64,000 nt of DNA from Pseudomonas arsenicoxydans (GTDB taxonomy: Bacteria; Pseudomonadota; Gammaproteobacteria; Pseudomonadales; Pseudomonadaceae), in contig NZ_RCZE01000006.1 of assembly GCF_006438915.1 (NCBI RefSeq), forward strand, positions 310,001-374,000, read 5' to 3'. The stretch's first letter is position 1. The number at the start of each line of letters is the position of its first letter. Below the pieces are notes generated by a model, which was given only the letters and a program-made list of their open reading frames with translations, was not told the DNA's origin and ran no database searches. The position numbers were made by a program, and so were the translations under genes. This document shows, piece by piece, positions 35,171 through 44,084 of the stretch.

Positions 35171-35189
35171 GGTTGGTCTTTTACCAACC
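35171..35189. promoter_or_regulatory. Perfect inverted repeat GGTTGGT-N5-ACCAACC before glnE
   Basis: A 7-base stem with a 5-base centre (CTTTT), 141-159 bases before glnE. It could be an operator of a GntR/FadR-type regulator (half-site TTGGT) or an RNA hairpin at the glnE leader. There is no T-run, so it is not a terminator. The remainder of this 383-base divergent gap (34947-35329) shows no gene. Confidence 0.4.
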
Positions 35190-35329
35190 ACAAAAGGTGA
35201 AAGCTTGATGTTCACTGCCAAAAATAAAGAATTTTCAGCTATTTCTAACTTTTGTTCGACAGTCCTCCAGGTAGTGCAATATGAAAATTCACTACATGCA
35301 ACCTGTTCTACGCCGATCAAGGATAGACC

Positions 35330-38269
35330 ATGAGCCTGCCCACGCTTGCCGAACTGCCCGCCATTCTCCTGCCGTTTGTCACCCGTGCCGAGCAGTCGTT
35401 GCGTGCCGCCGTTGCGGCACTTGAAGACGACCATGGTCTGTCGACCTGGACGCCTGAACGCTGGGCGCAATTCGCCCGTGTCACGGCGGCCAGCGATTTT
35501 GTGATTGAACAGAGTGTGCGTGACCCTTTGATGTTGCTGGCGCTGGTGCAGTCCGGCGAACTGGATCGCAGCTATGCGCCCGGCGAGCTGTGCGCGCAGA
35601 TTGCGGAGGCGGTGAATGCAGCGCAAACCGAAGAGGAACTCGGCCGTGTCCTGCGTCGCCAGCGCACCCGTCATCAAGTGCGGATCATCTGGCGCGACCT
35701 GACTCGTCAGGCCGATCTGGTCCAGACCTGCCGCGACCTCTCGGACATGGCCGATGCGAGCATCGATCAGGCCTATCGCTGGTTGTATTCGCGTCATTGC
35801 CAGCAATTCGGTGTGCCGACGGGCCGGCGCAGTGGCGAGCCGCAGCAAATGGTCATCCTCGGCATGGGCAAGCTCGGCGCCGTGGAACTCAATCTGTCGT
35901 CGGACATCGACCTGATCTTCGCCTACCCCGAGGGCGGCGAAACCGTCGGGGTGAAGCGCTCGCTGGATAACCAGGAATTTTTCATCCGTCTCGGCCAACG
36001 CCTGATCAAGGCGCTGGACCCGATGACCGTCGACGGCTTCGTGTTCCGCGTCGACATGCGCTTGCGCCCTTACGGTTCCGCCGGTGCGTTGGTCTTGAGC
36101 TTCAATGCGCTGGAACAGTATTACCAGGATCAGGGCCGCGACTGGGAACGCTACGCGATGATCAAGTCGCGGGTGGTGGCCGGCGATCAAGTGGCCGGCG
36201 CGCAATTGCAGGACATGCTGCGCCCGTTCGTTTACCGGCGTTACCTGGACTTCTCGGCCATCGAAGCGCTGCGCACCATGAAGCAGCTGATCCAGCAGGA
36301 AGTGCGGCGCAAGGGCATGGCCGACAACATCAAGCTCGGTTCCGGCGGCATCCGCGAAGTCGAATTTATCGCCCAGGCTTTTCAGCTGATCCACGGCGGC
36401 CGCGACCTGAGCCTGCAACAACGTCCTCTATTAAAAGTACTGAGTACGCTGGAAGGTCAGGGTTACCTGCCGCCGGCGGTGATCAGCGAGTTGCGCGAAG
36501 GCTATGAATTCCTGCGGTACACCGAACACGCGATCCAGGCCATCGCCGACCGCCAGACCCAGATGCTGCCGGACGGCGCGCAGGATCAGGCACGCATTGC
36601 CTTTATGTTGGGCTTCGCCGACTGGGACGCTTTCCACGAGCAGCTGATGTATTGGCGTGGCCGCGTGGCCTGGCACTTCGCTCAGGTGATTGCCGACCCC
36701 GATGAAGAGGCAGGCACTGAAAGCGAAGTGGTGGTCGGCGGCGAATGGCTGCCGCTGTGGGAAGAAGCTCAGGACGAAGAGGCGGCTTGCCGGCAGCTGG
36801 AAGAGGGCGGTTTCAAGGATGCCTCCAAAGCCCTGAAAGCCTTGGCCGGTTTGCGCAGTAGCCCGCAACTGCGGGCGATGCAACGTCTGGGGCGAGAGCG
36901 CCTTGATGCCTTTATTCCCCGCTTGCTGGCTCAGGCCGTTGAGCACGCCAACCCGGATCTGGTGCTGGAGCGCGTGCTGCCGCTGGTGGAAGCCGTGGCC
37001 CGTCGCTCCGCGTATCTGGTGTTGCTGACTGAAAACCCCGGTGCGCTGCGCCGCTTGCTGACCTTGTGCGCCGCGAGCCCGTGGATCGCCGAACAGATCA
37101 CCCGTTTCCCGCTGCTGCTCGACGAATTGCTCAACGAAGGCCGGCTATTCAAGCCGCCGCTGGCACCGGAGCTGGCCGCCGAATTACGCGAGCGTCTGAC
37201 GCGGATTCCCGAGGACGACCTCGAACAGCAAATGGAAGCCCTGCGCCATTTCAAACTGGCGCATCGCTTGCGCGTCGCCGCCTCGGAAATCGCCGGCAGC
37301 CTGCCGTTGATGAAAGTCAGCGATTACCTGACCTGGCTTGCTGAGGCGATCCTCGAACAAGTGCTGGCCCTGGCCTGGCGCCAGACCGTGGCCAAGTACG
37401 GCACGCCGCTGCGCACCGACGGTACGTTGTGCGATCCCGGCTTTATCATTGTCGGTTATGGGAAAGTCGGCGGACTGGAATTGGGGCATGGTTCGGACCT
37501 CGACCTGGTGTTCATCCACGACGGCGATCCGCAAGCGGAAACCGACGGGCCGAAACCGATTGATGGCGCGCAATTCTTCACCCGGTTGGGGCAGCGGATC
37601 ATTCACTTGCTGACGGCGCAGACCAACTCCGGTCAGCTGTATGAAGTGGACATGCGCCTGCGACCGTCCGGTGCATCGGGGTTATTGGTCAGTTCGCTGG
37701 GGGCGTTTGCCCGCTATCAGGAAAACGAAGCCTGGACCTGGGAGCATCAGGCCTTGGTGCGGGCGCGGGTGCTGGTGGGCAGTCAGGACGTTGGTCAAGC
37801 GTTCGAGAAGGTGCGCGCAGCAATACTGGGCAAGGCGCGGGACCTGTCGACCTTGCGTCAAGAGGTCAGCGAGATGCGTGCCAAGATGCGCGACAACCTT
37901 GGCAGCAAGAGCACCGCGGCCGGCACCGGGGCAAATGCCTTCGAGGCCACGGCGCCGTTCGATCTCAAGCAGGACGCCGGAGGTATCGTCGATATTGAAT
38001 TTATGGTGCAATACGCGGCCCTGGCGTGGTCCGAAACACACCCGCCATTGCTGCGCTGGACCGACAACATCCGCATTCTGGAAGAGCTGGAGCACGAAGG
38101 GCTGATGCCCGTCGAAGACGCCAACTTGCTGCGCGAGGCCTATAAAGCCTACCGCTCCGCCGCTCACCGGCAGGCCTTGCAGAAGGACGCCGGGGTGATA
38201 CCAGGCGATCAGTTCGCGGACGAACGGCGACAGGTAGTGCGGATCTGGCGTGAGCTGGGGTTAAGCTGA
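35330..38269 (+). CDS. glnE: Bifunctional glutamine synthetase adenylyltransferase/deadenylase
   Basis: 979 residues. GlnE adds and removes AMP on glutamine synthetase in response to glutamine and PII protein. It has two homologous nucleotidyltransferase domains: N-terminal (deadenylylation), with LGMGKLGAVELNLSSDIDLIF at about 176-196, and C-terminal (adenylylation), with VGYGKVGGLELGHGSDLDLVF at about 706-726; a helical linker domain lies between them. ATG 35330 has AAGGA six bases upstream. Corresponds to PA5014. The ilvE gene that follows glnE in P. aeruginosa is absent here; REP elements occupy the gap. Confidence 0.97.
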   Translation: MSLPTLAELPAILLPFVTRAEQSLRAAVAALEDDHGLSTWTPERWAQFARVTAASDFVIEQSVRDPLMLLALVQSGELDRSYAPGELCAQIAEAVNAAQTEEELGRVLRRQRTRHQVRIIWRDLTRQADLVQTCRDLSDMADASIDQAYRWLYSRHCQQFGVPTGRRSGEPQQMVILGMGKLGAVELNLSSDIDLIFAYPEGGETVGVKRSLDNQEFFIRLGQRLIKALDPMTVDGFVFRVDMRLRPYGSAGALVLSFNALEQYYQDQGRDWERYAMIKSRVVAGDQVAGAQLQDMLRPFVYRRYLDFSAIEALRTMKQLIQQEVRRKGMADNIKLGSGGIREVEFIAQAFQLIHGGRDLSLQQRPLLKVLSTLEGQGYLPPAVISELREGYEFLRYTEHAIQAIADRQTQMLPDGAQDQARIAFMLGFADWDAFHEQLMYWRGRVAWHFAQVIADPDEEAGTESEVVVGGEWLPLWEEAQDEEAACRQLEEGGFKDASKALKALAGLRSSPQLRAMQRLGRERLDAFIPRLLAQAVEHANPDLVLERVLPLVEAVARRSAYLVLLTENPGALRRLLTLCAASPWIAEQITRFPLLLDELLNEGRLFKPPLAPELAAELRERLTRIPEDDLEQQMEALRHFKLAHRLRVAASEIAGSLPLMKVSDYLTWLAEAILEQVLALAWRQTVAKYGTPLRTDGTLCDPGFIIVGYGKVGGLELGHGSDLDLVFIHDGDPQAETDGPKPIDGAQFFTRLGQRIIHLLTAQTNSGQLYEVDMRLRPSGASGLLVSSLGAFARYQENEAWTWEHQALVRARVLVGSQDVGQAFEKVRAAILGKARDLSTLRQEVSEMRAKMRDNLGSKSTAAGTGANAFEATAPFDLKQDAGGIVDIEFMVQYAALAWSETHPPLLRWTDNIRILEELEHEGLMPVEDANLLREAYKAYRSAAHRQALQKDAGVIPGDQFADERRQVVRIWRELGLS

Positions 38270-38299
38270 AACGCGCTTGTTGCGGCAACAAGATTCAAA

Positions 38300-38389
38300 T
38301 GTGGGAGCGGGCTTGCTCGCGAAAGCGGAGTGTCAGTCGACATTGATGTTGGATGTGACGGCCCCTTCGCGAGCAAGCCCGCTCCCACA
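38300..38389. repeat. REP pair, type A
   Basis: TGTGGGAGCGGGCTTGCTCG at 38300 and the complementary arm ending at 38389, with an inner GTCGACATTGATGTTG spacer like that of the pair at 11695. Confidence 0.88.
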
Positions 38390-38433
38390 GTAGATCTGCC
38401 TTGTTTCGCAGATCGATGTACACCAAATCCCAA

Positions 38434-38522
38434 TGTGGGAGCGAGCTTGCTCGCGATAGCGGAGTGACAGTCGACAGCAATGTTGAAGGTGATGACCCAT
38501 CGCAAGAAGCCCCGTTCCCACA
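38434..38522. repeat. REP pair, type A, right arm decayed
   Basis: TGTGGGAGCGAGCTTGCTCG at 38434 with a compensating internal change. The right arm is degenerate (ATCGCAAGAAGCCCCGTTCC...). It is a second element only 44 bases after the previous pair, so the glnE-waaF gap holds two REP pairs. Confidence 0.75.
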
Positions 38523-38536
38523 GTGAATCTCGAGGC

Positions 38537-38565
38537 GGGGAGGCGTAGGCCTCCCCGGTTCGTTT
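38537..38565 (+). terminator. Hairpin with short T-run before waaF
   Basis: An 8-base stem GGGGAGGC / GCCTCCCC with GTAG loop (38537-38556), then GGTTCGTTTTT. It ends 12 bases before the waaF start. It looks like the terminator of a preceding gene (ilvE in related species) that is no longer here, or an attenuator of the LPS operon. Confidence 0.55.
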
Positions 38566-38576
38566 TTGGAAACCAC

Positions 38577-39611
38577 ATGAAAATTCTGATCGTTGGGCCC
38601 AGTTGGGTCGGTGACATGGTGATGGCGCAGACACTGTTTCAGTGCCTCAAGCAACGCCACCCGCAATGCGAAATCGACGTCCTGGCCCCCGAGTGGAGCC
38701 GGCCGATCCTGGAGCGCATGCCCGAAGTCCGGCAGGCCTTGAGCTTTCCGCTCGGCCACGGTGCCTTGGAGCTGGCGACTCGTCGGCGCATCGGCAAATC
38801 CCTGGCCGGTCAGTACGACCAGGCGATTCTGCTGCCCAATTCGCTGAAGTCGGCGTTGGTGCCGTTCTTTGCCGGCATCCCGAAACGCACCGGCTGGCGT
38901 GGCGAGTTCCGCTACGGCCTGCTCAATGACGTGCGCACGCTGGATAAAGAACGTTATCCACTGATGATCGAGCGCTTCATGGCCCTGGCCTATGAGCCCG
39001 GCGCCGAACTGCCAACCCCTTATCCACGCCCTAGCTTGCAGATCGATCCGGTCACCCGCGAAGCGACGCTGGCCAAGTTCGATCTGACCCTCGACCGCCC
39101 GGTGCTGGTCCTGTGCCCCGGCGCCGAGTTCGGCGAGGCCAAGCGCTGGCCGTCCGAGCATTACGCCAAGGTCGCCGAAGCGAAGATTCGCGAAGGTTGG
39201 CAAGTCTGGCTGTTCGGTTCGAAAAACGATCACGCGGTGGGGGAAGACATCCGCGCGCGGCTGATTCCCGGCCTGCGTGAAGAGTCGGTCAACCTCAGCG
39301 GCGGCACCTCGCTGGCCGAAGCCATCGATTTGATGTCCTGCGCTGATGCCGTAGTGTCAAATGACTCCGGCCTGATGCACGTCGCCGCCGCGTTGAACCG
39401 CCCGCTGGTGGCAGTCTATGGCTCGACATCGCCGGGCTTTACTCCGCCGTTGGCCGAGCACGTCGAAGTGGTGCGCCTGGGTATCGAATGCAGCCCATGC
39501 TTCGATCGCACGTGCCGTTTCGGTCATTACAACTGCTTGCGCCAGCTGATGCCGCAAGCCGTGAACGAAGCCTTGCAGCGTTTGCAGGGCACTGTGGTCG
39601 AGGTCAAATAG
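38577..39611 (+). CDS. waaF: LPS heptosyltransferase II
   Basis: 344-residue GT9 enzyme that adds the second L-glycero-D-manno-heptose to the LPS inner core on the cytoplasmic face of the inner membrane. The N-terminus KILIVGPSWVGDMVMAQ, the GAEFGEAKRWP sugar-nucleotide loop and VSNDSGLMHVAAAL are family hallmarks. ATG 38577 has GGA nine bases upstream and replaces a longer open frame. First gene of the tightly packed cluster waaF-waaC-waaG-waaP; waaC starts one base after its stop. Corresponds to PA5012. Confidence 0.96.
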   Translation: MKILIVGPSWVGDMVMAQTLFQCLKQRHPQCEIDVLAPEWSRPILERMPEVRQALSFPLGHGALELATRRRIGKSLAGQYDQAILLPNSLKSALVPFFAGIPKRTGWRGEFRYGLLNDVRTLDKERYPLMIERFMALAYEPGAELPTPYPRPSLQIDPVTREATLAKFDLTLDRPVLVLCPGAEFGEAKRWPSEHYAKVAEAKIREGWQVWLFGSKNDHAVGEDIRARLIPGLREESVNLSGGTSLAEAIDLMSCADAVVSNDSGLMHVAAALNRPLVAVYGSTSPGFTPPLAEHVEVVRLGIECSPCFDRTCRFGHYNCLRQLMPQAVNEALQRLQGTVVEVK

Positions 39612-39612
39612 T

Positions 39613-40674
39613 TTGCGCGTTCTGCTGATCAAGACTTCTTCGCTGGGCGACGTGATTCACGCGTTGCCGGCGCTGACCGACGCGGCGCGGGCGATTCCCG
39701 GCATCAAATTCGATTGGGTGGTGGAAGAAGGCTTTGCCGAGATTCCGACCTGGCACCCGGCCGTGGGCAAGGTGATCCCGGTGGCGATCCGTCGCTGGCG
39801 CAAAAACATCTGGCAGACCATCAAGAGTGGCGAGTGGAAGCGTTTCAAACAAAGCGTTCGTGCCGAAAAATATGATCTGGTGATTGACGCTCAGGGCCTG
39901 CTGAAAAGCGCCTGGCTGACTCGCTACGTCAAGGCGCCGGTCGCCGGTCTCGACAAAAATTCCGCCCGTGAACCCATTGCTGCGCGTTTTTACTCTCGTC
40001 GCCTCGCGGTAGGCCGTGGACAGCACGCGGTGGAGCGGGTGCGTCAGTTGTTCGCGTTGGCGTTGGGCTACGACTTGCCCAAAGGCCTGGGCGATTACGG
40101 CCTGAACGTCGAGCGTCTGGTGGAATTGCCGCGCAAAAATCCATACGTGTTGTTCCTGCACGGCACCACGTGGGACACCAAGCACTGGCCGGAAGCGTAC
40201 TGGCGCGAGCTGGCCGAACGCGTCGGTTATCTGGGTGTCGGCGTGAAGTTGCCGTGGGGCAACCCGATCGAGAAAGCCCGGGCCGAGCGCATCGCCGCCG
40301 GGTTCCGTCATGTCGAAGTGCTGCCCAAGCTGAACCTGGCCGGTGTCGGCAAAGTGCTGGCCGGCGCGCAGGCCTGTGTCGCCGTGGACACCGGCCTCGG
40401 TCATCTGGCCGCCGCGCTCGACGTCCCGACCCTGTCGCTGTTCGGCCCGACCAACCCGGGCCTGACCGGCGCCTACGGTAAAGCGCAGATTCACATCGCC
40501 AGCGATTTCCCCTGCGCACCGTGCCTGCAAAAGAAATGCACGTATCAACCGACGGAACAGGATTCCCGTCAGTTCAACCTGAAACGCGAGTGGCCACTGT
40601 GCTTCACGCGTCTGAATCCCGAGCGTGTCGCGACCCGACTGAGCACGTTGTTACTGGCTGAGGAGCTGCGCTGA
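39613..40674 (+). CDS. waaC: LPS heptosyltransferase I
   Basis: 353-residue GT9 enzyme that transfers the first heptose to Kdo2-lipid A. The N-terminus is RVLLIKTSSLGDVIHALPAL (typical KTSSLGDVIH), and the donor-binding region includes HGTTWDTKHWPEAYW and AVDTGLGHLAAALDVPT. The start is a TTG at 39613 with GAGGT eight bases upstream; no ATG fits the conserved N-terminus. Its last base is shared with the waaG start. Corresponds to PA5011. Confidence 0.96.
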   Translation: MRVLLIKTSSLGDVIHALPALTDAARAIPGIKFDWVVEEGFAEIPTWHPAVGKVIPVAIRRWRKNIWQTIKSGEWKRFKQSVRAEKYDLVIDAQGLLKSAWLTRYVKAPVAGLDKNSAREPIAARFYSRRLAVGRGQHAVERVRQLFALALGYDLPKGLGDYGLNVERLVELPRKNPYVLFLHGTTWDTKHWPEAYWRELAERVGYLGVGVKLPWGNPIEKARAERIAAGFRHVEVLPKLNLAGVGKVLAGAQACVAVDTGLGHLAAALDVPTLSLFGPTNPGLTGAYGKAQIHIASDFPCAPCLQKKCTYQPTEQDSRQFNLKREWPLCFTRLNPERVATRLSTLLLAEELR

Positions 40675-41795
40675 TGCAATTGGCATTCGTCTTGTACAAG
40701 TACTTTCCGTTCGGGGGCTTGCAGCGTGACTTCATGCGCATCGCCCTTGAGTGTCAGCAGCGCGGCCATCAGATTCGCGTTTACACGCTGATATGGGAAG
40801 GCGACGTTCCACCGGGTTTCGAAGTGCTGGTGGCGCCGGTCAAGGCGTTCTTCAACCACCGCCGTAACGAAAAGCTCAGCGAGTGGATGGAAGCGGATCT
40901 GGCCAAGCGTCCTGTGGACCGTTTGATCGGTTTCAACAAAATGCCGGGCCTCGACGTTTACTACGCCGCCGACGGCTGCTTCGAAGACAAGGCGCAGAAC
41001 CTGCGGCACTCGCTGTACCGGCGCTGGGGCCGCTACCGGCACTTTGCCGAGTACGAGCGCGCGGTGTTCGCCAAGGACGCCAAGACTGAAGTGCTGATGA
41101 TTTCCGAAGTGCAGCAGCCGCTGTTCATCAAGCATTACGACACGCCGCTGGAACGTTTTCACCTGCTGCCGCCGGGGATCTCCCAGGACCGTCGCGCGCC
41201 AGCCAATGCCGCCGAGATTCGTGCCGGTTTCCGTGCCGAGTTCAACCTGAAAGACGACGAACTGCTGCTGGTGCAAATCGGCTCCGGGTTCAAGACCAAA
41301 GGCGTGGATCGCAGCCTCAAGGCGCTGGCCGCGTTGCCCGCCGATCTGAAGAAGCGCACCCGGCTGTTTGTAATTGGCCAGGATGACCCCAAATTATTCC
41401 AGATGCAGAGCGCGGCATTGGGGCTCGGTGACAACGTGACGTTCCTCAAGGGGCGCAGCGATATCCCGCGTTTCCTGCTCGGTGCCGACCTGTTGATCCA
41501 CCCGGCGTACAACGAAAACACCGGGACCGTGTTGCTCGAAGCCTTGGTGGCCGGGTTGCCGGTGTTGGTAAGTGCGGTCTGTGGTTACGCCCATTACATC
41601 GCCGAGGCCGACGCCGGTCTGGTGCTGGACGAACCGTTCGATCAGGCACAACTGACCCAGTACCTGACCGGCATGTTGAACGACGCTCAAGCACGGGCGG
41701 CCTGGAGCCGCAACGGTCTGGCCTTCGCCGAGACGGCCGACCTCTACAGCATGCCGCAACACGCGGCCGATGTGATTCTGGCGGAGCACGCTTAA
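40674..41795 (+). CDS. waaG: LPS core glucosyltransferase I
   Basis: 373-residue GT4 enzyme of the GT-B fold that adds the first hexose of the outer core (a galactosamine in P. aeruginosa) to heptose II. It starts AFVLYKYFPFGGLQRDFMRIA, with the nucleotide-sugar-binding segment QIGSGFKTKGVDRSLKALA and the retaining-GT motif HPAYNENTGTVLLEALVAGLPV (E-x7-E type). Start and stop each overlap a neighbour by one base (TGATG and TAATG). Corresponds to PA5010. Confidence 0.95.
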   Translation: MQLAFVLYKYFPFGGLQRDFMRIALECQQRGHQIRVYTLIWEGDVPPGFEVLVAPVKAFFNHRRNEKLSEWMEADLAKRPVDRLIGFNKMPGLDVYYAADGCFEDKAQNLRHSLYRRWGRYRHFAEYERAVFAKDAKTEVLMISEVQQPLFIKHYDTPLERFHLLPPGISQDRRAPANAAEIRAGFRAEFNLKDDELLLVQIGSGFKTKGVDRSLKALAALPADLKKRTRLFVIGQDDPKLFQMQSAALGLGDNVTFLKGRSDIPRFLLGADLLIHPAYNENTGTVLLEALVAGLPVLVSAVCGYAHYIAEADAGLVLDEPFDQAQLTQYLTGMLNDAQARAAWSRNGLAFAETADLYSMPQHAADVILAEHA

Positions 41796-42601
41796 TGAAG
41801 TTGATGCTGGCTGAACCGTTCAAGAGCCTTTGGGCCGGACGCGATGCGTTCACCGAAGTCGAAGGCCTCGAGGGCGAGGTTTACCGTGAGCTGGAAGCGC
41901 GCCGGACCTTGCGCACTGAAGTGAACGGCACTGGTTTTTTCGTGAAGATCCACCGTGGCATTGGCTGGGGCGAAATTTTCAAGAACCTGCTGACGGCCAA
42001 GCTACCGGTCCTTGGCGCGGGTCAGGAATGGAAGGCCATTCAGCGCCTGCAAGAAGTCGGTGTGCCGACTATGACCGCCGTGGCATACGGCGAGAAGGGC
42101 AGCAACCCGGCGGACCAGCACTCGTTTATTGTCACTGAAGAGCTGGCGCCGACCGTCAGCCTCGAAGACTTCAGCATCGACTGGGTCAAGAACCCGCCTG
42201 CGCCTGTGCTCAAACGTGCGCTGATCGCCGAAGTCGCGCGCATGACCGGCATGATGCACCGCGCCGGGGTCAACCATCGCGACTGCTACATCTGTCACTT
42301 CCTGCTGCACACTGACAAACCGGTGACGGCTGATGATTTCAAACTCTCGGTGATCGACCTGCACCGTGCCCAGACCCGCCCGGCGATCACCCAGCGCTGG
42401 CGCAACAAGGATCTCGCGGCCCTGTACTTTTCGGCCCTGGACATTGGCCTGACCCAGCGCGACAAATTGCGTTTCCTCAAGGGCTACTTCCAGCAGCCGC
42501 TGCGCCAGATTCTGGCCGAGGAAGCGTCGCTGCTTGCCTGGCTTGAGGGCAAGGCCAACAAGCTCTATGACCGTAAACAGCGATATGGGGATGCGCTCTG
42601 A
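41795..42601 (+). CDS. waaP: LPS heptose I kinase WaaP
   Basis: 268-residue sugar kinase with a protein-kinase-like fold that phosphorylates heptose I; in P. aeruginosa it is needed for outer-membrane integrity. Ser/Thr-kinase-like elements are visible: GTGFFVKIHRG (nucleotide-binding Lys), NHRDCYICHFLL with the catalytic Asp at about 163, and SVIDLHRAQ (metal-binding Asp). First of four kinase-like genes in a row, overlapping each neighbour by one base. Corresponds to PA5009. Confidence 0.96.
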   Translation: MKLMLAEPFKSLWAGRDAFTEVEGLEGEVYRELEARRTLRTEVNGTGFFVKIHRGIGWGEIFKNLLTAKLPVLGAGQEWKAIQRLQEVGVPTMTAVAYGEKGSNPADQHSFIVTEELAPTVSLEDFSIDWVKNPPAPVLKRALIAEVARMTGMMHRAGVNHRDCYICHFLLHTDKPVTADDFKLSVIDLHRAQTRPAITQRWRNKDLAALYFSALDIGLTQRDKLRFLKGYFQQPLRQILAEEASLLAWLEGKANKLYDRKQRYGDAL

Positions 42602-43335
42602 TGGCGGGTTGGAGACTGGATCCCGCGTACAGCGATCTGGCAGAAGATTTCGGCAGCCTTGAAGCAGTGTTCGCGCTTCAAGGTGAGCGCTTGACCCGCG
42701 ACCTGTTGTCCGAGGTCATCCGCGTCAATCGCAACGGCGTCAACTATTACGTCAAACGCTACGTCGGCGCCGGCAAAGGCCTGCGCCGTTACCTGGGCAA
42801 ACCCCGGGTGAAGGCCGAATGGCAGAACCTCAAGCGCTTCGCCAAGTGGGGCATTCCCACCGCCGAAGTGGTGGCCTGGGGCCTGGAGCGACGTGGTGCG
42901 GCGTACGACCGTGGGGCGATGATTACCCGCGAGTTGCCCAACACTGAAGACTTGTCGGCCCTCGCTGATCGGCGCGATCCCAAGTTGGCAGACCGCGCCT
43001 GGGTCGACTCGCTTAGTCGACAGTTGGCCGGTTACACCCGGACCATGCATGACAATCGCTTTACGCATAACGATTTGAAGTGGCGCAATCTGCTGGTCGA
43101 TGATCAAGCCCGACTGTTCCTGATTGATTGCCCCAATGGCGATTTCTGGCACGGTTTCTGGCTTAAGTACCGCATCACCAAAGACCTGGCCTGCCTCGAC
43201 AAGGTGGCCAAATATCACCTGTCGGCGACCCAGCGCCTGCGCTTTTATTTGCAATACCGCCAGCGTGACCGGCTGAATGCCGCCGACAAGAAACGCATCC
43301 GGCACGTGGTGAGATTTTTCGAGGGACGCGAATGA
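42601..43335 (+). CDS. wapP: LPS core kinase, WapP-like
   Basis: 244-residue InaA/Kdo-kinase-like protein. It keeps the kinase landmarks: VNYYVKRYVGAGKG (Lys), FTHNDLKWRNLL (HxD catalytic loop with Asn) and LFLIDCPNGDF (DxD-like metal site), so it is probably an active sugar kinase. It corresponds to PA5008 (wapP), thought to phosphorylate a core heptose. It overlaps the following gene by four bases (ATGA). Confidence 0.85.
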   Translation: MAGWRLDPAYSDLAEDFGSLEAVFALQGERLTRDLLSEVIRVNRNGVNYYVKRYVGAGKGLRRYLGKPRVKAEWQNLKRFAKWGIPTAEVVAWGLERRGAAYDRGAMITRELPNTEDLSALADRRDPKLADRAWVDSLSRQLAGYTRTMHDNRFTHNDLKWRNLLVDDQARLFLIDCPNGDFWHGFWLKYRITKDLACLDKVAKYHLSATQRLRFYLQYRQRDRLNAADKKRIRHVVRFFEGRE

Positions 43336-44084
43336 CTGATTTTCTGGCCGCTGAAGACCGTGCGCTGCTTGAGCGCCATGGCCTCGGCACGTTCGATGCG
43401 CTCTGGGCCAAACAGCTCGAGGCTGTCGATGAGCCCAACATCGTTGGCGATGGCTGGAGCAGTGTTTTTCGGCTGGATCTGGAAGGTCGTGGCTTCTACC
43501 TCAAGCGCCAGAGCAACTACCTGACGCGTACCTTCCACGCGCCCTTCGGCGAGCCGAGTTTTGCCCGTGAGTTTCGCAACATCAGCCGCTATGAAAAGCT
43601 TGGTATTCCGGCGCTGAAGGCGGTTTTTTTTGGTGAGCGTAAAGTCAACGGTGAAGTCCGCGCGGTGCTGCTGACTCGCGCGCTGGACGGTTGGGATGAC
43701 CTGGACTCGCTGTTACAACGCTGGTCGGACCTGAGCGAAGCGCAACACTCGGCCATTCTAAAAGCCTGTGGTGAATTGGCGCGGCGCCTGCACGGCGTGC
43801 GTCAGGTTCATGGCTGTTTCTACCCCAAACATATTTTTCTGCAGGCCGCGGGCGACGGTTATCTGGCTCAGTTGATCGACCTGGAAAAAACCCGGCCGCT
43901 GCTGTTCGGTCAGCGTGACCGGGTCAAGGACCTGGAACCGTTGCTGCGCCGCGCGCCGGAGTGGACCGAAGCGCAGTTGCGCGAATTGTTGGCGGTCTAT
44001 GTCGACCAGCCCCGGGACAGTTCGCTGGTGGACAGCTGGGTGTCACGCCTGACCGCGCGGCGCAGTCGCAAGGAGACGCGCTGA
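43332..44084 (+). CDS. wapQ: InaA-family kinase-like protein, WapQ-like
   Basis: 250 residues, related to InaA and LPS kinases. GFYLKRQSNYLTR provides the nucleotide-binding Lys and LAQLIDLEKTRP the metal-binding Asp. The catalytic loop reads VHGCFYPKHIFL, with Cys where active kinases have Asp (HxD). This HGC form is usual for InaA-like proteins, so either the chemistry differs or the protein is a pseudokinase. It corresponds to PA5007 (wapQ) and overlaps the next gene by one base. Confidence 0.82.
   Translation: MTDFLAAEDRALLERHGLGTFDALWAKQLEAVDEPNIVGDGWSSVFRLDLEGRGFYLKRQSNYLTRTFHAPFGEPSFAREFRNISRYEKLGIPALKAVFFGERKVNGEVRAVLLTRALDGWDDLDSLLQRWSDLSEAQHSAILKACGELARRLHGVRQVHGCFYPKHIFLQAAGDGYLAQLIDLEKTRPLLFGQRDRVKDLEPLLRRAPEWTEAQLRELLAVYVDQPRDSSLVDSWVSRLTARRSRKETR

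Noticed and set aside
32424..35333. Long open frame (969 codons) antisense to aceE
   Set aside because: It is the mirror of a GC-rich, strongly biased gene; no recognisable domain, no ribosome site, and aceE on the other strand is certain.
38300..38522. Possible CRISPR array because of repeated 24-base units
   Set aside because: The units are inverted REP pairs with unequal spacers, not direct repeats with regular spacers.
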